A DNA stretch of 64,000 nt, taken from the NCBI RefSeq assembly GCF_000002985.6, contig NC_003280.10, positions 14,008,501 to 14,072,500 of the forward strand, read 5' to 3'. How positions within the stretch are numbered: the first letter of the stretch is position 1; the number at the start of each line of letters is the position of its first letter. The stretch comes from Caenorhabditis elegans. Its lineage: Eukaryota; Nematoda; Chromadorea; Rhabditida; Rhabditidae. Positions 37,691 to 50,455 of this stretch are shown one piece after another. Position numbers and translations under genes: made by a program. The notes under the pieces are model-generated. The model was not told where the DNA came from. It saw nothing but the letters and a program-made list of their open reading frames with translations, and did no database searches.

Positions 37691-38509
37691 TTCAATGGGG
37701 TTTTTTTTTAACTCTGTTTAAAAGTTTTATTGACGATCTTAATCAAAATTTCTTCATACAAAAGTCTAGCGGCTCCACCTAACAAGCCATGAATTACGGT
37801 AGGTAGGTAAGCTTCACAGATGCCTGCCTACCACTGAATACCTAGAAAATCAAAAACTCAAGTTCAGGATGTTTCAATTGAGAAGATTCGAAAAAATTCC
37901 AAATTCCACTTGGCCTAAAACACTGATCTTCCGATCCTTGAACTTCAGTCCTAAAACTTGACAGAAAGTTTTGAATAAAGAAAGCCAAATGATGATGATT
38001 AATGGAGGTGTGTCGTGGAATGGGAATAGACGGTGGTGTTGGTGAAAGGACATACAATTAGGAGACAACAACAACTACATCCAGAAGAGAGAGACAGACC
38101 ACATATATTTTGTTGAAAGTGTGTACGTCGGCGACGGCGGCGGCGGGAAGTGGAAGAGACAGACTGGGGGGTAAACGGGTTGTACCCTCCGTACCCGTGA
38201 GGGAAAACGGGGGAAAATGGAGAAGGAAGAGAATCAAAAGATCACAATTATTAAGACGCGCTCATTAAGAGTCCTCCTGGCCACCAGACACATATTTTTG
38301 TTTGGATTTGGCGGAAAATCTAGAGATTCCGGGGGGATCTCCTTGGGCAGGTGGTGGGAAACTTTTCGTTGAGTAACGGGGTTCAGAAGATCAGGAACTG
38401 GGTATGAGACGGGGGGAGCATGAAATCGGGAGTTCAGATTTTTGAAAAAAAGTTACCTTCTTAGAAGTTGCTAAAAAACGAATCTGGCAATATTGAAAAT
38501 TGTCAAATT

Positions 38510-38765
38510 TTAAAAGAAAATTTGATTTTTCGTCTTTTGAAGGGATATTGGTTTCGGGTTAGTGGGGGGATATGGTCGGGGTACTGTAGGTATACGGTAG
38601 GGTTACTGTAGTTTTGGAAAATTTGATTTTTCGTCTTTTGAAGGGATATTGGTTTCGGGTTAGTGGGCGGATATAGTCGGGGCACTGTAGTAGTACTGTA
38701 AGGGTACTGTAGGTATACGGTAGGGTTACTGTAGTTTTGGAAAATTTGATTTTTCGTCTTTGGAA
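38510..38765. repeat. direct repeat with GGGATATTGGTTTCGGGTTA
   Basis: Two long copies of a unit reading GAAAATTTGATTTTTCGTCT, GGGATATTGGTTTCGGGTTA and a TACTGTAG tail, with a third partial copy at 38739. Inverse relatives occur within 48.6-50.06 kb. Confidence 0.85.
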
Positions 38766-38799
38766 GAGGTAATGGGTTGTATGTATGGTGAGGAATAAT

Positions 38800-39660
38800 A
38801 AATTTGCCAAACTTATAGACGATCGGCAAATGGCAATTTTCGCAATTGTCGAATTTCAGAAAAATTTCCGAACCTGTGTCCATTTGGCTTTTCCGGCTAC
38901 TTTGGCTATTGCCGAGTTTCAAAAAAAATTGGCAATTTTGGAAGTAGCCAAATTTTCGAAAATAAAAATTTTCAAAGTTGGCAAGTTTTAATAAATTTCG
39001 ACATGTTTTGGAAGTTGCCAAACTTTACAAAGTTGAAGAAACCGGTACTTTTCAAAATTTCTGAATTTGAATAAAATTTGGCATTCAGCACTTTTTTGAA
39101 ATTGCTCAGTTGCAATTTTTTTTGGAAATTTTTTGCCAATTTTTTCCAATTTTTGGCTACCGGAACTTTCAAAAGTTGGCAGTTTTGGTAATTGCCAAAT
39201 TTATAATAATTTGATAATTTCAAAGATTTCCCATTTTTTAAAAATAATTTTTGGTAATTGGTACTCTAGAAATGTGCTTGAATTTCAAATATTCGACTAC
39301 TTGGCATTTTTAATAGCGTCAAAATTTTAATTTTTGATAGAAATTGCCATTTTTGTTAGTTTACTGAATTCGGCATTTTTGGAAGATACCGACTTTTAGA
39401 GGTTTGGCAATTTAAAGTTTTGGAAATTTTGCCGAACTGGAGTGAAATTTGAAAATCCATTTTCAATGAACTTGTAGAAGTTGCCAACCAAATTTTGATA
39501 TTTTTGGCAATTTTGGCTATTGCCGAAATTTAAACAAATTTGGCTTTTTTTTAGAAAATTCCGAAAATTGAATAAATCCCGACAACCGTTTTCTAAGATT
39601 TGCCAAATTTTTCGGCAAGACAATTCCAAAAATTGACATTTTGCCAAAATTTCTTCATCT
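38800..39660. repeat. AT-rich region of degenerate TTGGCAATTTTG units
   Basis: Very many variants of GGCAATTTT, TTGCCAAATTT and GAATTTC; no clear period and no coding signal. Confidence 0.6.
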
Positions 39661-40979
39661 GAAAATTTTCAAAAAAAAAACTAAAAAAAATGTTTTTGCA
39701 ATTTCAAAACTATTTCAGATTCTTTCTTCTTCTTATTGTTTAAAACTAGACTCTCGCTTATACTTTGTGATTTGATCTTTCAATTTTTGCAACATTTGGT
39801 GAAACTATACAGGAGGAGACCGGGGAAAAAGAGAGAGAGAGAGACAATGAAATTGAAAAATATTGGAGGAAAATGATGATCGAAGTGATATCAGGGGGAG
39901 GCTACGTCATAAAAATTTCAGATTTTCAAACAAAAAAATGTATTCTCTCACTCAAGATTTAATATTCTGTGAATTTCAGAAATTCAGAAATTCAGAAATT
40001 CACAGCAGGGGCACAAAAGCACAAAAAATTGTGGGAAGAATTGAAATTTTTTGGGTTTTGATCGCTTTTGGACACATAACAAGAGGGATTTAGATGTTGG
40101 AAGTTTTGAAATTTCAGCAGGTAGGAAGCGTACCTACATGCCTACCTGTCTCTACCTCGAGCCTTCAGAATGATCGGTAGGCAAGGCTTATAATTTAATT
40201 AGATCATTTTTAGGCAGGCGGAGGTTGCCTTAAGGTCAGGCAGGCAGGCGTTTTATCTGAAGTTCGCCTACATGGAAACCCTAGTTTCCAGAATATAATT
40301 AAAGAATATTCAAAATTTAAAAATAAAACGAATTATGAAAAATTTTGAATTATAAAATTTTTTTAATGCCAAAATAATTTTTATTCAAAAATTACTGAAT
40401 TTTTTCTGGTAGAATTTTTCAGATCAAAAACATTATTTTAAATATCCAAAAATTTCTCAACAGAATTAATAAACAATTTAAAATTTTTTTTACAAATTTC
40501 TATTTGGAAAAAATTAAAGAAATTTTGGCGAATATTTAGGTACAATTTTTCTTTTCTAGCTAGAAAAAACTCCAAATATTTAATTTTTTTTTCACTGATT
40601 TCTCGCAATTTTGGCAATTTTCCAAAAATGTTCTTGTTCTACATTATGCTATGTAGGTGTAGGTCTCTCAAGGACGTCTATTCCGAAGTCGTCCAAAATT
40701 TTTCAACGAAATCATATCAAGCAGCAACAGCAGCAGCAGCTGCTGATAGGAGGACGCAACGAACTTTGTTCTTCACTCAGAGAGTGTAGGGCACAGAAAC
40801 GCAGACAAATAAATTGATGGGGTGTCTGGTGAGAGGAGGAAAACGGCGGGTTTTCTCATAAGTCTAGAGATAGGTGAGCGCATAGTTTTGGTGGTGGTTG
40901 GGGAAATGAGAGAGATGAGAAAGAGATAAGGTTGAAACTGATGTATAGCGAGGAAATTCACAGTTATTATGAGCCAGGG

Positions 40980-41315
40980 GTGTGCGGCAAATTTGCCGAA
41001 TTTGCCGTTTGCCGAGCTCGGCAAATTTCGAAATTTGCCGCACACGTCAAAAATTTGACAGTACAATTTTGACTAAAACTGTTGATTTTTTCGCCAAAAA
41101 TTTAGTAAAATGACAACAATTTGAGTTATTTTGATGTTTAAGCAGACACACTACACCTAACTTGTTCAGAAACCAGAGGTGTGTTAAGAATTCAGTAGTT
41201 TTGGTGCTCCAAAAAATATCAAAAAATATATATTTTTTCCGAGTTTGTTAAGCACGGCAAATTTGCCGAATTTGCCGAATTTGCCGAGCTCGGCAAATTC
41301 TGAGATTGCCGCACA
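40980..41315. repeat. paired TTTGCCGAGCTCGGCAAATT repeats
   Basis: AAATTTGCCGAATTTGCCG and GAGCTCGGCAAATT blocks at 40987-41045 and 41255-41315, each ending in a GCCGCACAC-type phrase, flank a 210-bp unique centre. Confidence 0.85.
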
Positions 41316-41324
41316 CCCCTGTTA

Positions 41325-41700
41325 TGAGCCAAGAAGTGGGCGGAGCCAAACATGGGTCAGATAAAAACCTAGCTTCTTTTGGAAAATTTCCAGAAGTGGT
41401 GCCATAAAACTGAAGTTTGTGGGACTTTTGTGAGACCTTATAGTTAATAGAACGTACCATAAGAACCCCTGAAAGCGATCAGGAATTTTAAAAATTCTAC
41501 AATTTGTGGGCTGAAAGAACCGAGAAGTGGGCGGAGCTTAAAATGGACGGGGCTTAAAACGCCACGAGGATAAAATCAGTCTCATCCTAAAATACGGAAG
41601 ACAAAACTTTGTGGGAATTTAGTTTTTAAAATTATTTTTTAAAAATTGAATGCAAAAATATATAGAGCCAAGAAGTGGGCGGAGCTTATTTCTTATTTTC
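41325..41700. repeat. AAGAAGTGGGCGGAGC repeat, three copies
   Basis: AAGAAGTGGGCGGAGCC at 41330, GAGAAGTGGGCGGAGCTTA near 41520 and AAGAAGTGGGCGGAGCTTA near 41670, with similar following sequence; a fragment at 22.54 kb. Confidence 0.8.
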
Positions 41701-42469
41701 AGATTAAAATAGTTTTTAAAAAATTTAATTTTCAAAGCAAAGCTGTTGCAATATATATTTCTTCGATCAAACTATAATATTTAAGAAAGTAATTAAATTT
41801 TTTTTTAAAACTGCTTTTTATAAATATTCTCTTTTTTTTTGCGAAAATTTGTAACTTTTTTATAGAATTTTTTTTAATTTGGAAAACAAAAAAAAAGTTT
41901 GTAAAATTCTGCGGAACGTCTCTGGGAAAATGCTATGGAAATTCAACAAAAAAAAGTCCCCGAAACCTCTTCAAAAATCACACAAAAAAATTCAGCTGAC
42001 CGTAATGATCTTGAAAAGTGTGAAGTAAACAAATGCGTGCGCCCGCCAGTCGACAGGAATTTGCTGGGGGGAAAGGAAACCCATTGGTCTCTATCTGTCT
42101 ATCTCCCCTTTTTCACCTGTTTGATCTCTAGAGACGGGGGAGAGAGGCTAGTGAGACAGTGTTATAGGGTGGGAGACGCAGACAGTCAAACGGCCCGTCT
42201 GTCTTTTCTTTGCTGGGAAGGCAACAACCCGTGTTCTGCCGGAAAAAAAATGGTGGGGAGCGTCTGGTAACCTTTATTTTTCTAAACGCTTATGTGAGGT
42301 ACACAAGTGCGCCCTACTGAACAAGTGTGCGATAGAGCGCAATTGCTGAGGAAAATGTTGTTTCGGTGATGTGGCGGGAAACCGGATTGGGTTGCAAGTA
42401 GAGCGATTCTCGGAGGACAAATATGAGATGCTTGAACAAGAAATTGGGATCAGAAAAATAGGGGGAACT

Positions 42470-42985
42470 TTCAACTAACTTTCGACCAAAATTCGACAAG
42501 TTACTGTCAACTTTAAGAACGCCAACTTATGTAAAGCTTCCTCAGGCTTCCGGCAACTTTCGACAACTTTCGCTAATTTTCTGCAACTTAAACTAACTTT
42601 TACTCAACTTTTGACAACGTTCGACAACTTTCTCGTAAATTTTGCTAAATTTCGACAAAAATTTTCTACTTTTGACAAGTCACTAGGAACATTGGGAATG
42701 ATAACTTACGAAAACCTTCTTCAGGCTTGCGGCAACCTTTGACAACTTTTAACAAAAAGTTACGACGACAGTTTCCTACTTTCGACAGCTTTCGGCCAAA
42801 ATTCTTCAAGTTTCTAGCGACTTTCGTCCAACAGATATTCGACTAACTTCTGGCAATATTCAGCAGACTTCTGGCAACTTTTACCAACTTTTTACAGGCT
42901 TTCGGCAAACTTCGGTAGCTTTCGATTTTGGCAACCTTTGGTAACAGGTAACAATCGCCACCTTTCGACCAATTTTCGACAATAC
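42470..42985. repeat. CAACTTTCGACAACTTTCG degenerate array
   Basis: Continuous variants of CAACTTTCGACAA and GGCAACTTTTG; reverse-complement relative of the 32.4-kb array. Confidence 0.85.
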
Positions 42986-43264
42986 TCGAAAAAATCAAAA
43001 ACTCATGTGAAAAAGGAAAAGAGAACCACACAGCAAAATGATAAGAAAATTCGCAAAGCGAAGCATATTTGACTGCATTTTTGTAAAAAAGCCGTGTGTG
43101 TGTGTGTGTATGTGTCTAGTGGTCTGATGGTTTTGTTGACCTATTCGCCTCCGGGAAGGGGACATACATAAGAAGATGGACATACTTTTTCCCGCGAATG
43201 ACTAGACACATATCTTCCCTTTGAAATGATAACATAGTTGAGACAGAAATAAGTGAAACCTTTA

Positions 43265-43560
43265 CGTTACAGAAATCGGATTAAATTTGCACTGCAACCG
43301 ACGTTTCACGGGACCAAATTAGCAAGGCGCAAAGCGGTTTTGATTAGCAGGTAGCGACCGACGTTTCACGGGCCTCATAGAGCAGAGAGTTGCCGATGTT
43401 TCACGGGACCAAATTTGCAAGGAACAAAGCAGCCGACACCTAAGCGGTTTCGATCTGTAGGAGATACAACCGACGCTTCACAGTATCAAAATGAGCAAGA
43501 CACACAGTAGGCACGATTTGCAGCCGACACATTCGTGGTTTTAAACCTGCAGCGTACACC
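43265..43560. repeat. inverted cluster of the TGTCGGCTGC family
   Basis: GCAACCGACGTTTCACGGG, GCGACCGACGTTTCACGGG, TTGCCGATGTTTCACGGG, GCAGCCGACACCTAAGCGG and GCAGCCGACACATTCG: the reverse complement of the motif in the hydrolase introns, here with an extended CCCGTGAAA flank. Confidence 0.8.
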
Positions 43561-43989
43561 TCGCGTGCGCATTTTGTTTTGCACGCCAAACCGGAGCATT
43601 TTTTAATTATCTGATGGACGGGGCCCCACGCGTCATTTGATGTCATTCAAAAGCAGACTCCCCTTACCCGCAACTCCTCTTTGTTTGTTGTCTCCTCCAC
43701 GTACGGTGACGTCTTCTTGAAGAGATGTCAAAGAATATGCGTGTGTTGAAATGCACAAATTTGTTGTGTTCTCCAAATTCTGTTGAGCAAGAACAATGAG
43801 AGAGAGGAAGTGTGACGTCTGAAGCATGAAAAATGATTAGATAGCGTTGTCATGGAGAATCATTAGAGGTGACAGAAACATCATGACCGATCAGGGGACA
43901 ATGAGTAATTTTAGTAATCAAGTCATCGACTTTTGGGATTTGTTAACTAAATATAGGTATACATACAAAAAACTTGGACAAAAATCATA

Positions 43990-44740
43990 ATTGTTATAAC
44001 ATTCGGGGTACTGTACTCGGTGTTTGCGTACTCTTGGGGCTACCGTAACCCAGAAAATTTCAACAGGCGAGAATTGGATGAGGAATTTGAATTTGAAACT
44101 AGAATTTAAAAAACTAAAATTTGGCACATGCAATTTGCATGCTCTATGATTTTTTCAAAAAAAAAATTGTCATCGCCATTTTCAAATTCCATGCATTTTT
44201 CTTAGTCTAATCCAACAATTTCAGATCAAAATCTCAAAATCGCGTTGAATCTGGTGTCTCGGGGTACTGTACTCGGTGTGTTTGCGTACTATTGGGGCTA
44301 CCGTAACCCTCAAAATTTTAAAGTGACGTTGAGCGATTAGGAAAAATGTTATTCAGACCAAAATTTGACGAGTAATTCAAATTTTAAATCGGAATTATAT
44401 TACGACACAAATTCCATACATTTTCTCGCAATTTGCAAGTTTGATAAATTTTTTTAAAATTAAATATTGTCATTTTTGAATTCCTCGCATTTTTCTTAGT
44501 CTAATACAAAAATTTTAGCCTAACATCTCAAAATCGCGTAGAATTCGGTTTCTTGTGATACCGTACTCGGTGTTTGCGTACTATTGGGGCTACCGTAACC
44601 CTCAAAATTTTAAAGTGACGTTGAGCGACTAGAAAAAAGCTGCCTAGCCCAAAATTCGATGAGAAGTCCAAATTTTGAAATGAAATTTCCCAATTTCAAA
44701 GTTTTTAGGCACTTTCGGTGCTACCGTAACCCTTCTGAAC
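43990..44740. repeat. ~280-bp tandem repeat with GTACTCGGTGTTTGCGTACT
   Basis: Three units, near 44000, 44262 and 44555, share GTACTCGGTGTTTGCGTACT, TTGGGGCTACCGTAACCC and CTCAAAATCGCGT. Reverse copy at 47095-47270. Confidence 0.9.
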
Positions 44741-45269
44741 CTTCTTTGAACCTTCTAGGCGGCAGGTCTTATCAATGTCACCCCCTGTTATCAGTTTGTC
44801 GGGGCCAAAAGTTGCTTTCTCTTGATTTGTTTGCGAAAAATGGGCTTGGGGGACTTTGAAAAAAGGAACAAAAACGGAACAATTCCCTGATTGAAAGAGT
44901 TTTTATAAAGCCGGCGCGGGCACCTCAACACTTTCTCAGAAAAAACGCGTGAGACTCCGCCTGCGAACAGTTTCAAATTACGCGGCTCCCCCCGACACAC
45001 ACCGAAAAATCAACAGAAAACAGTGACAGTAACCCAGGCTCCGCCCAGATTTTGGTAAATATTGTTTGGTCTAGACATTATTACAAATTAATGTTGCACA
45101 TTAGGAAAAAATGTATACTTGAAAATTGTAAAATTTTGGCCTAAAATTTCTCAAACAAACATAACGAAAGAAGTATGATTGATAAGGGTGCAGTGATAAG
45201 ACAGAGGTGGGGAATTGGTCTGGGTCAAAGATCTGGATTTGTTTTGAAGCTGAAGGGACGAGGAACGGG

Positions 45270-46345
45270 CAAAATGCGGAATTTGCCGGAATAGGGAAAT
45301 TTTCGGCAAATCGGCAAACCGGCGAATTGCCGGAATTGAAAATGGCCGGCAACTCGGCCAATTGAAATTCTTTCAGCAAATTGTAGTTTTTCACTTTTTT
45401 TTTGGAAATTTCAAAATTTCAACTTCTATTTTGAAAAAAAAAGCAAATTCTATAAAAATATCTAGAAAAAACGGGAAAAAAATTTCAAAAATTCACCGTT
45501 TTAAGTGTTTCCGTCTTATAAAAAATTCATCTAAAACTTCTGGCAAATTGATATCCGGCAAACGGCAAACCGGCAATTTGCCGACTTGCCCAATTTATCG
45601 ACAAAAAAATTTGCCGAACGGCAATTGCCGTCTTTTTTTCGTCTGGTATTATTACTTTTTGGAGAGTTGCAGACAATTTTTTCAGCTTCAAGTGGTCAAA
45701 AATTAATAACAAAATGCACCAGACGTCTCTCATGGCTTTTTATGTCTTTCATCAATGGAAGAAGTTGTTTGTGAACTGATAAGGTCACGATCTTATGAGG
45801 AGTTGCTTGCTCCGAAACATTTGGGCACATTGCACCTGCCGAGACAATGCTGACTAACTGGTTTGTTGGATTTAGATGATTTTCAGATGATTAATGCACC
45901 AAAAATCGGGCGAAAAGTTGGGAAAAATGAAGTTTTCAAGTGACAAACTTCAGGGGTTTTGGAATGAGAGGCAAATTGTATGAGAATATCTAAAGAAAAC
46001 GGGAAACATTTTCAAAAAAAGGCACAGTTTTCATTTTTTCCGTCTCTTAAAAAATCGCTCTTAACATTTCCGGCAAATGGGCAATCCGGCAAAATGGCGG
46101 AATTTAAAATTTCCGGCAAATCGGCAAACCGACAATTTGCCGAAATTGAGAAGTTCCGGAAAATCGGCAAACCGACAATTTGCCGAAATTGAAAATTTCC
46201 GGCAAATTGACAAACCGCCAATTTTTTTTTGGAATTTTGGACTATAATAAGTGTATCTTGATCAAATCTCTACACTTTAATTTATAGCAGAAATTCAATT
46301 TCTATATTTGAAAATTTCCGGCAAATCGGTAAACCGGCAAACTGC
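45270..46345. repeat. CGGCAAATCGGCAAACCGGC arrays
   Basis: Clusters at 45270-45360, 45540-45625, 46065-46215 and 46305-46355, separated by AT-rich spacers of which some recur (CAAAAATTCACCGTTTTAAG against 5.88 kb; CTATAATAAGTGTATCTTGA twice). Confidence 0.8.
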
Positions 46346-47804
46346 CGGAATTGAAAACTATACTTTCTCTTCTTTTTTTTTAGAACAATGCAAGTGTACC
46401 GAAACTTTGACTGAAATTTTTGAAAAATCTGAATATTTTCGGTTTTTTTTTGAAATTTTAGACTATAATAAGTGTATCTTGATCAAATCCTGAAATACAC
46501 TTTAATTTATAGCAGAAATAAAGAGAATTTGATGCACCATACCGCTTCAAAAAAAAACTTCCAGAAAGTTCACAGAATCAACTTTCGATTCTCAACTTCC
46601 TGCTCCGAAATTTTTCGAGCCCAGAGACGTGCCAATTTGCAAGCCGGCTACAATATCACCTGCTCGCGGAGCTGTCGCCCACGTTGACGTTGTGGCAAGG
46701 AAAAAAGTTCAGGTGTTTTTGTTGACGTGTTTTTGTTTTGTGCCGGAACTTTCTGGCTAGACGAGCAGAGGTTATTGGATATTGGGGGTCTACAAGAAGT
46801 TGTGCCTGCCTTGTGCCTGAGTAGGCGGTAGGTAGGTAGGCACGCCTGAAAACATATTAACTCGCAGGTTTCCATTATTGGCAACTTTAACTACAAAATG
46901 ATAGTTAAACTTTTACAGATAAGAAAGGCAGAAACTCTAGTCGCCAGTCACAAAATGGTGTACTGTAGTGAATTTGTATTTTTTTTGTTGGTAGAATAGA
47001 GGGTGTACTGTAGCCATAAGACAAATTTCAATTCTAAATTCGGAATTCTCATCAAATTCTGGACTAGGAAACATTCTTTCTAGTTGCTTAACGTCATTTT
47101 GAAATTTTGAGGGTTACGGTAGCCCCAGAAGTACGCAAACACCGAGTACAGTACCACAGATACACCAGATTCCACGCGATTTTGAGATTTTTAGCTGAAA
47201 ATTTTGGATTAGACTAAGAAAAATTCAAGGAACTCGAAAATGGCAATGAAAATTTACAGAAAAAAAAATTGAAGTGGCACAGTGATTTGAAAATTTTCGA
47301 GCATTGAAATTAAGGTCTTGGGACGAAAACTTTTATATTTCAACATCATATAACTTGTGCTCTTCTTATCGTTTCTCCTTATCGCTGAAAATTTTTGCCG
47401 TAAAGCTTAATGTTAGCATTGTCAGCGTCCAAATCGAAAAGTGAGTCACTATTGAACAAGTGATTCCGGAGTAAATACTTATCACCAAAAAACTGGAAAT
47501 TTTAAACTGAGCCCAAACATGGAGCAATATGGAGCAAATGGAGAAAAAAATTTTCTCTAAACAAAATTTTTTTTCGAATTTTTCGAATTTTCAAAAATGT
47601 CTTAAACCACAAAAAATCAATTCGCTCGCTTCTAATAGAGGTAGATCAAAACTTTTGATTGGTTGATCTTTTCCCGGGTTACTGTAGCGCATGACCGGAA
47701 GCCTCTCGAAAAGCAACACAAAAACGCCGCCACGAAAAGGAGAGAAACAAACAGAAAATGGGCAGCAGCAAACTCTACCAGGTCCTCGTTTTTTGAGTGC
47801 AGGA

Positions 47805-48480
47805 ATTTAAATATCCAGCAAATCGGCAAATTGCAGGAATTCAAATTTCCGGCTAATCGGTAAATTGCCGGAATTAAACATTTCTGGCAAATCGGCAAAT
47901 TGCCGGAATTGAAATTTCCGGCAAATCGGCAAATTGCCAGAATTGAACCATTCCGGCAAATCGGCAAATTGCCGGAATTGAAATTTCCGGCAAATCGGCA
48001 AATTGCAAGAATTGAAAATTTCCGGCAAATCGGCAAATTGCCAGAATTGGACCATTCCGGCAAATCGGCAAATTGAAGGGACTGTAATTTCCGGGAAATC
48101 ACTAAATTGCCGGAATTGAACATTTCCGGCAAATCGGCAAATTTCCGGAATAGAAAGTTTTCATCAAATCGACAAATCGGCAAATTGCCGAATTTTAAAT
48201 TTTTGGCAAATCGGCAAATTGCAGGAATTGAAATTTCCGGCTAATCGGTAAATTGCCGGAATTTAACATTTCTGGCAAATTGGCAAACTGCCGGAATTGA
48301 ACATTTCCGGCAAATCGGTAAATCGGCAAATTGCAGGAATTGAAAATTTCCGGCAAATCGGCAATTTTTCGAAAATCAAAATTTCCTGCAAATTGGCAAT
48401 TTTTCGAAAATCAAAATTTCCTGCAAATCGATAAATTGCCGGAATTGAAATTTCTGGCAAATCGGCAAACCGGCAATTTT
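47805..48480. repeat. long CGGCAAATCGGCAAATTGCC minisatellite
   Basis: About 15 units of 42-45 bp built of TTTCCGGCAAATCGGCAAAT and TGCCGGAATTGAA. The best-preserved array of this family in the window. Confidence 0.92.
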
Positions 48481-48489
48481 TTGCTAAAT

Positions 48490-50090
48490 CCGGGGTACTG
48501 TACTTTTTTAGGAAATGGGTTACGGTATTTGATCCTAAAAGCATTGGTGGGATCGGCGTTACTGTAATACATATATAGGAGATGGAATATAGTAGCTGTA
48601 GAAGAACTTTTGATAGATTCGGGGACTACAGTAATCCTACAGTACCCTCCACTGAGCACCAAGCCAATACCTTTTCAAAAAACGAAAATTCATGTTTTTC
48701 AAAACTACAGTAATCCTACAGTACACGTGCATCGACAAGTCCAAAACCAAATCCAAATTAAATACTATACAGAATTCTTCAAAACAAAACATACAAAGTG
48801 AGGTCTAATTTCGATTTCGCCCCCCGTGAGGGCATATCATCTGCAAAACTATATCCAGTTTTACACTTTCTCTCTGAAAAGTAGAAGGTCTTTTTATTAC
48901 AAAACAGCAGAAAAGTAGCTGTGGTCTATTCTCCTTGAAGGCATCCTTTGGTGACTTCTGACTTTACAACTCGCTAGGTTTCAGAGATATCGAAAAAAGT
49001 TAACCTACAAAGTTAAAGAACACATTATTACGTGTGTATTGTTAATTGGTAAATTTTTGGTAATGTCAAAGACAACCGAGATATACTGTCTTAAAGTTGG
49101 GACACAATTCTGCAAGTTTTTCAAAACTTTGGCAAGTTTCTAGAAATTTCTAGAACTTTCCAGAATTAATTTCTGAAGTTTTTGAAGCTTTTCAAATTTT
49201 TTCAGACTTTTCCAGAATTTTCTAGAATTCTTTAAAAATTTTCAAAATTTTCCCTATTTTTCTCGATTTTTTTAAAAAAGTTTCCACAAAGTTTCCAAAA
49301 TGTTGGAATTCTAGAAAAAGGAAAACACTATATTTTCCCAGAATTACAGTACCACTACAGCGCTCCTACAGTATCTATACATCACCACTACAGTATTACT
49401 ACAGTACCCCTATAGTACCCCTTCAACACTACCACAGTAACCCTACAATATTACTACAGTGTTATTACAATACGACTTTAGTACCTCTACAGTACTACTA
49501 CAATACCCGGACCGTATCCCTCTACAAACCACAAACCAATACCCTTTCAAAAGACGAAAAGTCAATTTTTCTATAACTACAGTAATCCTACAGTACTCCT
49601 GTAGTACCTCTACAATACAGTACCCCTACGGTACCATTACAGTACCCCTATAGTTTCTCTACAATACTGCTACAGTACTCTGACCGTATCCCCCTACCAA
49701 CCCTAAACCGATATCCCTTCAAAAAACAAAGACTCGTTTTTTCCAAAACTACAGTAATCCTACAGTACTCCTACAGTACCACTACGTACTCCCATAGTAA
49801 TCCTACAATGCCCTACGGTACCGAACTGTACCACTACTGTACCCTAGCACTAACTTCCACTTACCCGAACCCAATTTCCCTTCAAAAATGAAAAACAGGA
49901 TCTACAAAAATACAGTAATCCTACAGTACTTCTACGGTACCATTACAGTACTCCAATAGTACCTCTACAGTACTACTACAGTACCTTGACCGTATCCCTC
50001 TACCAACCCCAAACCAATGTCCCTTAAAAAAACAAAAACTCATTTTTTCCAATACTACAGTAATCCTACAGTACTCCTATAGTAATTTTT
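48490..50090. repeat. CTACAGTACTCCTACAGTAC arrays
   Basis: Repeated CTACAGTA units at 48630-48740 and 49335-50080. Within them a phrase ACCAATACCCTTTCAAAAGA recurs every 190-250 bp. The 48.78-49.3 kb part is AT-rich with GAAATTTCTAGAA-like units. Confidence 0.85.
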
Positions 50091-50192
50091 TCACCAAAAA
50101 AACTATAAATTTTGAAGGAAACCAGTACGAGAAATGGTCACCAAACTGGTTAGTCAAAGTATTTTAAGGCTGAGGAATGGGTTATATCAATC

Positions 50193-50217
50193 GTGTGCGT
50201 GTGTGTGTGTGTGTGTC
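50193..50217. repeat. (GT)n microsatellite
   Basis: GTGTGCGTGTGTGTGTGTGT, 25 bp. Confidence 0.9.
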
Positions 50218-50379
50218 AACTTAATCGAGAGTAGTAGCTGATTCTATATTTAGTTACTATGTGTACTTGGCCGGTACTATTTTTAGAGTACTAAGGGGGG
50301 AGTCGCGGTTTTTTTGCTTTTGTTCAAATGGTTTGTTTGTGTTTTGCGTCTGAATTGCCTACCGTTTAGACTAGCAGGT

Positions 50380-50455
50380 AGGCTCAGAAAATGACTGCCT
50401 GCCTACGCGCCTGCCTACGCGCCTGCCTGCCCACGCGCCTGCCTACCAAACTAGT
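50380..50455. repeat. GCCTGCCTACGCGCCTGCC repeat
   Basis: Short tandem of CCTGCCTACGCG units, one of several GCCTACC/GGTAGGC patches (13.6, 22.7, 23.04, 40.13, 46.81 kb). Confidence 0.8.

Noticed and set aside
47632..48544. Long Cys/Arg-rich ORFs (PICRKFSIPAICRF type) at 47.6-48.5 and 24.2-24.8 kb
   Set aside because: They are translations of the CGGCAA minisatellite, whose 42-45 bp units stay open by periodicity.
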